Shown piece by piece: positions 16,806-24,783 of a DNA stretch of 38,557 nt. The DNA comes from an uncultured Dorea sp. (GTDB lineage Bacteria > Bacillota > Clostridia > Lachnospirales > Lachnospiraceae), in NCBI GenBank assembly GCA_910587575.1, contig CAJULU010000015.1, positions 1-38,557 of the forward strand. Direction: 5' to 3'. The notes beneath the pieces are model-generated. The model worked only from the letters and a program-made list of their open reading frames with translations, was not told the origin of the DNA and did no database searches. The translations under genes and the position numbers were made by a program. Position 1 is the first letter of the stretch, and each line of letters begins with the position of its first letter.

Positions 16806-16834
16806 TTGTGAACCTGCCGTGCAAGTGGTATAAT
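16806..16834 (+). promoter_or_regulatory. Promoter of the second chemoreceptor gene
   Basis: TTGTGA (16806-16811) and a perfect TATAAT (16829-16834) are spaced by 17 bases, with an extended -10 TGG immediately upstream. This implies a leader of about 110 bases before the start codon at 16952. Confidence 0.8.
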
Positions 16835-16860
16835 CTTTGTATAAATGTTATTTGGGATTG

Positions 16861-16893
16861 TCTGGTTCCTTCATTGGGGAATGCAGGACCAGA
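16861..16893 (+). promoter_or_regulatory. Stem-loop in the leader of chemoreceptor copy 2
   Basis: The leader contains a hairpin with three stacked helices: TCTGGT/ACCAGA outside, CCT/AGG, and CATT/AATG around a GGGG loop. It ends about 45 bases before the ribosome site. No known riboswitch class is recognised. Confidence 0.5.
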
Positions 16894-16951
16894 TATATTG
16901 ATACAGATGTCTATATGAGTAAGAAGAACTATCACAAAAGGAGTAATGCAA

Positions 16952-18631
16952 ATGAAAAAAGCAATGAAGCAATCCAGAATCATCGCCATCCTGAACGGAA
17001 TATCCATTCTTGCCCTTGTTCTGACGGTAATCCTTCTGCTGGCATATTCAAAAGTGAACCAGCAGCTCAGCAGGGACAACGAGGCCCGGTTTAATCTGAC
17101 CTATAACGCCAACCGGTTTATGAATGGCTCCGCCTATCTGACCAACGAAGTACGCGCCTATTCCGCTACCGGAGATCAGGTACACTACGACAACTATTTT
17201 AACGAGATCAATAATCTGAAGAATCGTGACCTGGGGGTTGCCGCCATGCAGGAGATCGGCATCACCGATGAGGAGCAGGCCATGATCGACGAGATGTCCG
17301 CCCTGTCGAACGACCTGGTCCCACTGGAAGAAAACGCCATGGAGAACGTGCAGGCAGGCCAGCTTCAGGAGGCGTTGGATTACGTGTACGGCAGTGATTA
17401 CAGCACCGCAATCACCCAGATCAACGCCATCAAAGAACAGTTTCTGGACACTCTGGATACAAGAACCGGAGAAGATATCCAGAAGCTGAACCAGCGTTCC
17501 ATGGCCATACGGCTGCTCATTATCCTGTCCATGGTTCTGGTAGGATGTATACAGCTTATCGTCATGTACGTCACAAGGAAACGGATCTTAAGCCCCATCA
17601 TCGCCGTGAGAGACCAGATGAGTGAGATATCCACAGGAAATCTGTCGGCGGATTTTGCCCTGGAGTCTGACACTTCCGAGATCGGAATGCTGGTAGATTC
17701 CATCCATGAGACGAAGAATGAACTGAAAAAATATATCCATGATATTGATTCCAAGCTGGCACAGATGGCAGACGGCAAGATGGACCTGACCATTGACAAC
17801 GATTACCTGGGCGAATTCCTGCCAATCCAGAAGGCTCTGGGGCAGATTCTGGATTCCCTGAATCTGGCGCTGTTTCAGATCAACCAGACTGCGGGACTTG
17901 TTTCCGATGAATCAGAGCAGATGGCGTCAGATGCCCAGATCCTTTCCAACGGGGCTACGGAACAGGCTTCTGCCATTGAGGAGTTGTCGGCAAGTATCCA
18001 GGAGTTATCCGGACAGGTGAAATCTACCTCCCACGATGCAGATATAGCGAGAAACTCTTCCATAGACCTGGCCGGACAGCTTCAGTCATGCAGTAAGAAG
18101 ATGGAAGAACTGACTTCTGCAATGGAAGATATCTCTGAATCCTCACTGCAGATCAGCGGTATCATTAAGACGATTGAAGACATTTCCTTCCAGACGAATA
18201 TCCTGGCGCTCAACGCCTCCGTTGAGGCGGCACGCGCCGGTGATCTGGGCAAGGGATTTGCAGTTGTTGCTGACGAAGTACAGAGCCTTGCCAATAAGAG
18301 TTCTGTTGCAGCGAAGGACATTACAAAGCTGATTGGGACTTCTCTGGAACTGGTGAAGCACGGGTCTTCTCTGTCGGGCGATACAACACAGGCGCTTTCC
18401 GTTGGCGTGTCAGGTTCCCAGAATACCGCTGAACTGATTCAGAAGATTGCGGATTCCGCCCAGCAGCAGGCCATGTCCCTGGAACAGCTTACGGCTGGCG
18501 TGAATCAGATATCTGATGTAGTCCATACCAATACCGTAACCGCCGAGAAATCCGCTTCCACAGCAAGCGAACTGTTTAAACAGGCCGGAGAACTGAAGAG
18601 ATCGGTTCAGAAGTTCCAGCTTCGCAAATAA
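16952..18631 (+). CDS. Methyl-accepting chemotaxis protein, copy 2
   Basis: This 559-residue paralog of the receptor at 13652 has the same layout: TM1, helical extracytoplasmic sensor, TM2, HAMP, second HAMP-like segment and signalling domain with DISFQTNILALNAS and EAARAG at the tip, ending QKFQLRK without a CheR-tethering pentapeptide. I chose ATG 16952 over ATG 16946 because AAGGAG at 16938-16943 is eight bases away from the former and only two from the latter, and because the resulting MKKAMKQS start is identical to copy 1. Sensor domains differ moderately (for example around residues 95-150), so the two may detect related but different ligands. A strong promoter and a 110-base structured leader distinguish it from copy 1. 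Confidence 0.93.
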   Translation: MKKAMKQSRIIAILNGISILALVLTVILLLAYSKVNQQLSRDNEARFNLTYNANRFMNGSAYLTNEVRAYSATGDQVHYDNYFNEINNLKNRDLGVAAMQEIGITDEEQAMIDEMSALSNDLVPLEENAMENVQAGQLQEALDYVYGSDYSTAITQINAIKEQFLDTLDTRTGEDIQKLNQRSMAIRLLIILSMVLVGCIQLIVMYVTRKRILSPIIAVRDQMSEISTGNLSADFALESDTSEIGMLVDSIHETKNELKKYIHDIDSKLAQMADGKMDLTIDNDYLGEFLPIQKALGQILDSLNLALFQINQTAGLVSDESEQMASDAQILSNGATEQASAIEELSASIQELSGQVKSTSHDADIARNSSIDLAGQLQSCSKKMEELTSAMEDISESSLQISGIIKTIEDISFQTNILALNASVEAARAGDLGKGFAVVADEVQSLANKSSVAAKDITKLIGTSLELVKHGSSLSGDTTQALSVGVSGSQNTAELIQKIADSAQQQAMSLEQLTAGVNQISDVVHTNTVTAEKSASTASELFKQAGELKRSVQKFQLRK

Positions 18632-18674
18632 ACAGTCCGTAAATAACCAGAAAGTCTGATCATCTCGAGTAGAA

Positions 18675-18730
18675 AAGGGCCGCCGGGAAATACTTCTGTT
18701 AAAGCAGTATTTTCCGCCAGCCCTTCTTTT
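18675..18730 (+). terminator. Terminator after chemoreceptor copy 2
   Basis: AGGGC (18676-18680) pairs with GCCCT (18720-18724) and an inner GGAAATACT/AGTATTTTCC stem lies between, followed by a TTCTTTTCTT tract. It also sits just beyond the end of the opposing oxidoreductase gene. Confidence 0.75.
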
Positions 18731-18757
18731 CTTGTACAGAAGGTGGACTTCTATTTA

Positions 18758-19726
18758 TCATTCACAGGCATACCGGATCCCCAGAATCTCCCGGATCCGG
18801 TCCAGCAGTTCCATCACGGCCACGCTATTTGCAAGCGGCATCTCTTTACATTCGGTTTCTCCATGTTCTATGGCTCTGCGGCATGCCTCCACTTCATATT
18901 CATACCCGGAAATCTGAGGTGGTATCTCATACTGTTTTACCAGATTTCTGTCAAGATCATAGGCGCTGACTGCCTCGCAGTTATTGATATTCTCTACCTG
19001 GAGATATCCCTTATCCCCATAGATGATTCCCCGGCGGTCAGTGAGCGCCTGCATATTGGAGTGCAGAACCGCCATACGGCCATCCTTCCATTTCAATGTA
19101 ATACTGTTCTGCAGATCCACGCCCTGGCTGGAAAGGACTGCATCTGCCGAGACCTCCGCATAGTCGTCTCCAAATGCCATTAGCGCAAAATTAACCGGAT
19201 ATACGCCCAGATCCAGTAATGCCCCTCCGCCAAGTTCCGACCGGATCAGGCGTTCCTTGTCCTTGATTACATATCCCAGGCTGGCAGTTAAGGAAGTAAC
19301 CTCTCCAATGATTCCGCTTTCTATGGCTTCACGGATGATTGTCCTGGAAGGCATATACCGGGTCCATATGGCTTCTGCCAGAAGCAGGTTCTTTTCCTTT
19401 GCAAGCCGTACGACTTCCTTTGCCTGAGCGCTGTTGATCATAAATGCTTTCTCACAGAGTACATTCCTGCCTTGATCAAGGCATAATTTTACATGATCAT
19501 AGTGATGGGAATGAGGCGTTGCGATATACACCAGGTCTACAGACGGATCGGCAGCCATCTGCCGGTAATCTGCGCAGGCTTTCGGGATCTGGTACTGTTT
19601 TGCAAAAGCCTCTGCTTTTTCATAACTTCTGGATGCGACTGCATATATTTCCGTTCCTTCCATGGAACTGACGGTTGCCGCCATCTTATGGGCAATGCTG
19701 CCTGCTCCTAAAATTCCAATTTTCAT
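18758..19726 (-). CDS. Gfo/Idh/MocA-family oxidoreductase
   Basis: This 322-residue NAD(P)-dependent dehydrogenase has the N-terminal Rossmann motif GILGAGSIAHKMA, the VYIATPHSHHYDH segment around residue 70, and CEKAF near 95, the family's EKP motif with Ala in place of Pro. The C-terminal alpha/beta domain carries GGGALLDLGVYPVNFA, as in the trans-dihydrodiol dehydrogenase/glucose-fructose oxidoreductase branch. The substrate is probably a sugar or cyclic polyol but cannot be fixed. I chose ATG 19726 because GGAGG precedes it and the Rossmann motif starts right after; a frame 48 bases longer has no ribosome site. It is last in a minus-strand run with tetR, the APH-like kinase and the MATE fusion, with a 76-base gap, so co-transcription is possible but not certain. 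Confidence 0.88.
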   Translation of the reverse strand: MKIGILGAGSIAHKMAATVSSMEGTEIYAVASRSYEKAEAFAKQYQIPKACADYRQMAADPSVDLVYIATPHSHHYDHVKLCLDQGRNVLCEKAFMINSAQAKEVVRLAKEKNLLLAEAIWTRYMPSRTIIREAIESGIIGEVTSLTASLGYVIKDKERLIRSELGGGALLDLGVYPVNFALMAFGDDYAEVSADAVLSSQGVDLQNSITLKWKDGRMAVLHSNMQALTDRRGIIYGDKGYLQVENINNCEAVSAYDLDRNLVKQYEIPPQISGYEYEVEACRRAIEHGETECKEMPLANSVAVMELLDRIREILGIRYACE

Positions 19727-19802
19727 CTTTTCATCCTCCAGTATGTTGATCGGTTCTACTACATCAGGCTCCATCTGTATCTTATTTGTATGGAGAGAAT
19801 CA

Positions 19803-21575
19803 CTATCTTTTAATATATTTATTCAAATCAATCATCAGTACATTCAGACCCATATTGCGCGAGTAATCAAATCTGTCAGCAAGGGATGCTATCATTTTGA
19901 TGCCGAACCGCTCTTCCCCGTCCGAATCATCCGCCGCATTCAGGTAATCCAAAGGATCAAATGCGGATCCATTATCACGCATGCGGATAATGACAGACTC
20001 CGGTTTATCTAAAACCAGCACGTCGAACCATTTCTTCTCCCCCGGTTTAAAAGCGTGCTTCACAACGTTTCCGGCCATTTCCTCTATGCACAGGGAGATC
20101 TCATTGAGCATTTTTTCATCAATATTATGATTACGCCCTAATTTATAAATATTCGATGAAACATCCATGACTTCTTCCATGCTGTTCCCAATGGAAAGCT
20201 CCAGTCTGTCTTTCGGATTTCCTCCAAAATCTTCTTCTAAAAGCATATAGGAAGAAATCTTTAAAGAAAATTTCCCGTTTTTATGGGTAACGTACAGCAC
20301 GACCGTAATCAGCGTAAATACTTCCCCCAGAAGAAATGCCGTCCAGACACCGGTACTGCCCATAGGCTTAATCAGGATAAATGCCATGATTACCGTAAAT
20401 ACCAGGCTCTGGAGTACGCAGATTAATATGGCCAGGCCCGTTTTCCTGGTACTTTGATAGAAATTCATCAGTATGGTATTCAGTAAAGCCACCGGCATTC
20501 CCACTGCAAACAATCGTACTGCCATATTTGACATTTCCATAATATCCGGCTCTGTAACTCCCAGCGCATTTGTTAAAAGCGAAGGGAACAGAAGCAGTAC
20601 GGCTGCCACGATTCCGCTGAGAGACAGCCCGATCTTCAATGTTGTTTTCAAGGTATCCCTGAGGGCCGTCCGGTCCTCCTCCCCATAGAACATGCCTACT
20701 ACGGGAATGACCGCCTGCCCCATTCCGACGATCAATGCGCCTACGATATTATTCGCCTGCGTCCGCACATTCAGCGCCGTAACTGCGCCAACGCTGACAG
20801 CCGTTACCAGAAGATTATTCAGGATCATTACTTTTAAGGTATCACTGATCCGGCTGATGGCCGTTGGAGCCCCGGTAATGATAATGGAGGAAAGTTCTTT
20901 TCCCACACCCTTCACCGGTACCAGTTTCAGAGTTTTATCTCTTTTTAAGAAATGGGTACAGCCGACCAGGACCGCAATATAATAGCTGACGGCTGTAGCC
21001 AGCGCCATGCCGAACATCCCTTTATGCAGTACAAGCACCATGACAAGATCCAGTGTAATATTAACCCCAGACATGGCTATGATGCACATCATCGGAAGCC
21101 TGGGAGAACCGTCAATACGGACAAACCCCATCAGCGCCGTCATCATGATCGTAGGAAGGGCTCCTAAGAAGTAACCGTATAAATACTGTGCGGTCAATTC
21201 TTTCAATACTCCCTTTGCCCCCAGAATGTCCGCAATCTGTTGTGTGAAAATCAGACCGCCAACCGTAACGAGTATTCCAATGAGAAATGCAAAGAACATG
21301 GTAACGGTAAAAATACGGCAGACCTGTTCTTTGTCCCCTCTGCCTACGGCCTGCGAGGCCCTTGCAGTCCCTCCCCCCGAGCATATATTTCCAAAGGCGG
21401 AAAGAAGCAGGCTCACAGGCCCCACGACTCCCATTGCACCCAGTGCGTCCGACCCCAGGTATCTTCCGACAATGATATTGTCAATCAGCATTCCTACGGT
21501 CGCTGTCAAAGCGGACAATATGGAAACCGTCACAAAAGAATAATATAACTTCCGTACAATATAATCATTCTTCAT
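19803..21575 (-). CDS. MATE transporter fused to an RsbW-like HATPase domain
   Basis: This 590-residue protein starts with a complete 12-helix MATE transporter (about 1-440): an early GMLIDNIIVGRYLG helix and the TARASQAVGRGD loop fit the family. From about 454 onward it carries a cytoplasmic GHKL ATPase domain of the RsbW/SpoIIAB serine-kinase type: N-box CIEEMAGNVVKHA (about 495-508), DNGSAFDP (534-541) and RFGIKM (556-561) as the G2 element. All ATP-binding motifs look intact. MATE proteins export drugs or metabolites using ion gradients; anti-sigma kinases phosphorylate anti-sigma antagonists or hold sigma factors. A link between transport and regulation is therefore inferred. It follows the APH-like kinase gene by 19 bases in the TetR operon. 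Confidence 0.88.
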   Translation of the reverse strand: MKNDYIVRKLYYSFVTVSILSALTATVGMLIDNIIVGRYLGSDALGAMGVVGPVSLLLSAFGNICSGGGTARASQAVGRGDKEQVCRIFTVTMFFAFLIGILVTVGGLIFTQQIADILGAKGVLKELTAQYLYGYFLGALPTIMMTALMGFVRIDGSPRLPMMCIIAMSGVNITLDLVMVLVLHKGMFGMALATAVSYYIAVLVGCTHFLKRDKTLKLVPVKGVGKELSSIIITGAPTAISRISDTLKVMILNNLLVTAVSVGAVTALNVRTQANNIVGALIVGMGQAVIPVVGMFYGEEDRTALRDTLKTTLKIGLSLSGIVAAVLLLFPSLLTNALGVTEPDIMEMSNMAVRLFAVGMPVALLNTILMNFYQSTRKTGLAILICVLQSLVFTVIMAFILIKPMGSTGVWTAFLLGEVFTLITVVLYVTHKNGKFSLKISSYMLLEEDFGGNPKDRLELSIGNSMEEVMDVSSNIYKLGRNHNIDEKMLNEISLCIEEMAGNVVKHAFKPGEKKWFDVLVLDKPESVIIRMRDNGSAFDPLDYLNAADDSDGEERFGIKMIASLADRFDYSRNMGLNVLMIDLNKYIKR

Positions 21576-21594
21576 TTCCTATTATATTCCTTCC

Positions 21595-22593
21595 TTATTG
21601 TCCGGCCGCCTGTCTCTTTAACGCCGTAGTCATTGCATCTAAGGCATTATCCTGAGAGATGATATAGCCCAAAAAACGCCTGATATGTTCCAGGTTATCC
21701 ACAACGCCGCATTCGTCGATTTCTAAAAGGGACATATATGCGATCGCCGTACGATAAGTAAGAAACAGTTCCAGATGATCCCAATAGTGCCCGTCACATT
21801 CCTTATTCAATTCATAGCCTGTCTTAAAATATGGAAGGATGTCTTCGTAAAGCACTTTTCTGCAGTCTTCCCCCGCCTTATACCCCATCAGGAAACAAGC
21901 CTGGACAAAACTGGCCACATCATACATATAGTTGGCATAAGTACAGCCGTCAAAATCGAACAGCCAGATATTATTTTCTTCTACAAAGAAGTTATTGATA
22001 TGAAAATCTCCGTGACAGATTCCATATCTGCCCAATTCTTCCGGCAGACTGTCCACCTCCTTCTGGACGGCCAGGATCCGTCCTTCGATTTCGGGCGGTA
22101 TGTGCTCTTTGACTCGGTTTCTTAACTCTTCAAAATTATCGCTCATTTTTTTACGGCTGTATTGAATCCCCAGCTCTCTTTCGTTAGAACTAGCATGATG
22201 GATTGCTCCCAGCAGGTCGCCGACACAGATAAAGAACATTGGTTTCATTTCCGTGGTCAGCTTAATATTCCCCCGGGCTGTCCGGAACATGCTGGCCCGG
22301 TATAATCTGCCGTCAATTTCAAACTCTTCAAGAAAAAACCCGTTCAGCGATTCATTGGGTTCGCAGATGGTCTGCTTAAACGGCTTTAAGTCGTCCACCC
22401 ACATCAATTCGCTGAGTATCTCTTTTCTGGTCTTTTTGGGAGATATGCTCACACGGATCATATATGGTTTTTCCCGAAAAATAAACGCATAATTTTGAGT
22501 GGAATAACGGCATACCGCCTCTTCAATATCTACCCCGTACCGTTCCTGCAGAACTTCACGCATCTTCTGTTTCAATTCTTCATTCATCTTCAT
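21595..22593 (-). CDS. APH/choline-kinase-fold small-molecule phosphotransferase
   Basis: This 332-residue protein has the aminoglycoside-phosphotransferase fold. The catalytic loop reads CHGDFHINNF (HGDxHxxN, near residue 195-205), and the metal-binding DFDG follows about 15 residues later. It could phosphorylate an aminoglycoside, choline, homoserine, fructosamine or a spore-coat substrate (CotS-like); the sequence does not decide. I chose ATG 22593 because AAGGAG is eight bases upstream, discarding a 14-residue longer frame. It is the second gene of the TetR-led operon, and the following MATE fusion begins 19 bases after its stop, so kinase and transporter may handle the same compound. Confidence 0.82.
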   Translation of the reverse strand: MKMNEELKQKMREVLQERYGVDIEEAVCRYSTQNYAFIFREKPYMIRVSISPKKTRKEILSELMWVDDLKPFKQTICEPNESLNGFFLEEFEIDGRLYRASMFRTARGNIKLTTEMKPMFFICVGDLLGAIHHASSNERELGIQYSRKKMSDNFEELRNRVKEHIPPEIEGRILAVQKEVDSLPEELGRYGICHGDFHINNFFVEENNIWLFDFDGCTYANYMYDVASFVQACFLMGYKAGEDCRKVLYEDILPYFKTGYELNKECDGHYWDHLELFLTYRTAIAYMSLLEIDECGVVDNLEHIRRFLGYIISQDNALDAMTTALKRQAAGQ

Positions 22594-22631
22594 TTTTGTT
22601 TCTCCTTTTTTGCAGATTTTTTCCCAGATAC

Positions 22632-23321
22632 TCAACAGGTTACTTTTTCCACTTTCAGAACGTCAAGCAACTTCCGAATGGCACGCCCGGCTATATCCTC
22701 AAAATCAAAGCCGGAAAGGAAGCTGACCGCTTCCTCGGTCTTTTCCTTCGGCACATTGTAGATGGCCAGCGTAGTTTCCAGAAATACCCGCATTTTTCGC
22801 TCCATGGTGAAGTACAGGTCGCAGGGCCTTGCCATATAGCCCCGCATGATGCTGCCGGAAGCAATCTCACGCTCGAAAAAGTCCCTTTCCTCCCAATCGG
22901 GGTTATACGCCCCGAACAGCTCTGACAGCCTTTTGGCCGTTTTGCGGTAAATCAGGTCGGAGGTCGTGGGCAGGGTGTAGGCTACGGCAACCATCTCCCG
23001 CACTTCCTCCCGGCTTTCCGCCATATAAAGCTGCAAAGCTGCTTCTACCGTAAAACTTAAAACAGGGTCATGGATTTCCCCGACAATCAGATGGCTGGAA
23101 GAAAACGTTCTTTCCAGAACATAAGACACCAGAATACATAAGAGATTTTCCTTATTCTTGACTGCGAAAAATACAGACCCCCGGTTGACCCCTGCACGGG
23201 CAGCGACTTCTACCATTGTCGTCTTCTCATAGCCTTTCTCCCAAAACAGCGTTGCGGCTGCATAAAGGACTTTATCCCGGGTACTCATTTCTTCCTGTGC
23301 CGGCAGATTATTTTTTGACAT
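22632..23321 (-). CDS. TetR-family transcriptional regulator
   Basis: This 229-residue regulator has the N-terminal TetR helix-turn-helix: TMVEVAARAGVNRGSVFFAVKNKENLL around residues 35-60, followed by an all-helical ligand domain lacking motifs that name a ligand. I chose ATG 23321 (MSKNNL) because GGGGAG precedes it; a frame starting at 23366 would include the palindrome CTATGC-CGTA-GCATAG, which is better read as an operator. It is the first gene of the operon with the APH-like kinase, the MATE-HATPase fusion and perhaps the oxidoreductase, and so probably represses all of them until its ligand is present. Confidence 0.88.
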   Translation of the reverse strand: MSKNNLPAQEEMSTRDKVLYAAATLFWEKGYEKTTMVEVAARAGVNRGSVFFAVKNKENLLCILVSYVLERTFSSSHLIVGEIHDPVLSFTVEAALQLYMAESREEVREMVAVAYTLPTTSDLIYRKTAKRLSELFGAYNPDWEERDFFEREIASGSIMRGYMARPCDLYFTMERKMRVFLETTLAIYNVPKEKTEEAVSFLSGFDFEDIAGRAIRKLLDVLKVEKVTC

Positions 23322-23352
23322 TTCTTCTCCCCTTTCGCCGTATAACATGTTC

Positions 23353-23368
23353 CTATGCCGTAGCATAG
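23353..23368. promoter_or_regulatory. Palindromic operator candidate for the TetR regulator
   Basis: CTATGC (23353-23358), CGTA and GCATAG (23363-23368) form a perfect 16-base palindrome just downstream of the expected transcription start. Its position suits autorepression by the TetR protein. Confidence 0.6.
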
Positions 23369-23380
23369 TCTTATAAACAC

Positions 23381-23409
23381 AGTATAGAGGCTGGACAGCA
23401 AAAAGTCAA
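23381..23409 (-). promoter_or_regulatory. Promoter of the TetR-kinase-MATE operon
   Basis: On the minus strand TTGACT (23404-23409) and TATACT (23381-23386) are 17 bases apart, giving a leader of about 50 bases that contains the palindromic operator candidate. Confidence 0.75.
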
Positions 23410-23454
23410 TGCTGTTGGCCATACCAGGAAGGTTACCATTATATTATAGATAAG

Positions 23455-23488
23455 GAAAGCCTCTGCCACTGTTGCGTGGGAAAGGCTT
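23455..23488 (-). terminator. Terminator after the zinc-ribbon YARHG gene
   Basis: AAGCC (23457-23461) pairs with GGCTT (23484-23488) around an inner CCAC/GTGG stem. On the minus strand the stem is followed by a TTTCCTTAT tract, about 28 bases after the upstream gene's stop. Confidence 0.6.
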
Positions 23489-23516
23489 AGAAAAACTGTT
23501 TATCAATTTCGTTTTG

Positions 23517-24713
23517 TTAAAAATTCGCTTCAAGTTTCTGAATCAGTTCCAAATTCTTTTTCTCATATTCATTGAATGCTGAATCGGGAACTTCTGAAAC
23601 CTGCGGGGTATACCATGATTTATTCCCAAAGTATTCCTGTAGTTCTGGTGTTTTAAAGATATACCCATGACGGGCATACAATTCATTTCTCGCCAGATAC
23701 AAAGTATGTGCGTCCATACTGCTCAAGTCATTTACCGAATAGTAACGGGTTGATATTTCAGATAAGATATAATCCCCTTCTTCCTCCCAACAATCCAATG
23801 TTTTAAATGTATAACCGCCCCATATGCTTTCGGGGTTAGCAGTCATCGTAATCAAAAAACTAACCGTCCTCGAAATCTTCCACCCTCTCTGAAATGCAAT
23901 ATTCCCTTCTATCTGAATATCATTTTCTGACACCTGTCTGGCATTAGTTATCTCCACATTGTCTACGCCGCTATCCCCCGTATCACCAAATGGCAGTACG
24001 ATATTCGTACCTTCTATATTCATTCTGCTATTATCATATCTTCCAATGGAATCCATTAAATATTTTTTTGCTATTTCTTCCGCAATAATAAACTGAGGAT
24101 AACTCGTCATTGTATATGTATATTTACTGATTAACCTATCATTATTTTTTTTGTTATATCCATCAAAAAACAAAGAGTATAACAAAAAACTATGACACAG
24201 ATTTGAATCGTCAAACTCCATCAACTTTTTTCTATCTTCCCAATTATAAGAAAAATGTTCACTCCATCCTAACAATTCTACAAACAGTTCTAACTGCTCC
24301 TTTACAGATGGTTCTAATGAAATTATAGTATCAACTTGTCCCGGCTCATCATCCTGTATTGTATCTTCTGCTGATTCTACATCTTCTACCTTTCCTACTT
24401 TTTCTTTTTTGTCACTGCTATCCTGTTTCTGAATATCAGCTGTCACCGGCTCTGTTGTCTCTGGCGGTTTCTGCATGAATCTTACCCCCACAAAGACCAC
24501 AAGACCTATGATTGCAGCACTGGATACCGCAGCTACAGGAATTACCCACTTTTTAGGATTTACACTTTTATATTCTTTTGATGGCTCTTCCAACAGTTCT
24601 TTTGGCTTCGCAGGACGTTCTGCATGACTCTGTTCCATATCCAAATGATTTCCGCAACAAGGACAAAACTTACTATTATTTTCAATCTCTTTGCCACACT
24701 TCCGGCAGTACAT
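23517..24713 (-). CDS. Membrane-anchored zinc-ribbon protein with C-terminal YARHG domain
   Basis: This 398-residue protein has a zinc ribbon at the N terminus (Cys 3, 6, 17, 20), a Pro/Lys/Glu linker, one membrane helix at about 56-80, an acidic low-complexity stalk, and a large extracytoplasmic part. A middle domain contains the ESIWGGYTFKTLDCW segment shared with the next gene; the end has a YARHG domain (LYLARNELYARHGYIF, then SWYTPQV). The cytoplasmic ribbon and outside domain suggest a cell-envelope sensor or wall-associated protein; the function is unknown. AGGAGGAG precedes the ATG. It lies 70 bases after its paralog and may be co-transcribed. The gene is AT-richer than the flanking ppdK or receptor genes. 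Confidence 0.8.
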   Translation of the reverse strand: MYCRKCGKEIENNSKFCPCCGNHLDMEQSHAERPAKPKELLEEPSKEYKSVNPKKWVIPVAAVSSAAIIGLVVFVGVRFMQKPPETTEPVTADIQKQDSSDKKEKVGKVEDVESAEDTIQDDEPGQVDTIISLEPSVKEQLELFVELLGWSEHFSYNWEDRKKLMEFDDSNLCHSFLLYSLFFDGYNKKNNDRLISKYTYTMTSYPQFIIAEEIAKKYLMDSIGRYDNSRMNIEGTNIVLPFGDTGDSGVDNVEITNARQVSENDIQIEGNIAFQRGWKISRTVSFLITMTANPESIWGGYTFKTLDCWEEEGDYILSEISTRYYSVNDLSSMDAHTLYLARNELYARHGYIFKTPELQEYFGNKSWYTPQVSEVPDSAFNEYEKKNLELIQKLEANF

Positions 24714-24783
24714 TTCATTACTCCTCCTACTTATGTTATTAATATCAAATACAGTTAATCCCCATCAAGAAGTACTCCTGACC

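Noticed and set aside
16861..16893. A cyclic-di-GMP riboswitch in the leader of the second receptor
   Set aside because: The hairpin lacks the conserved two-helix junction and tetraloop receptor sequences of that class.
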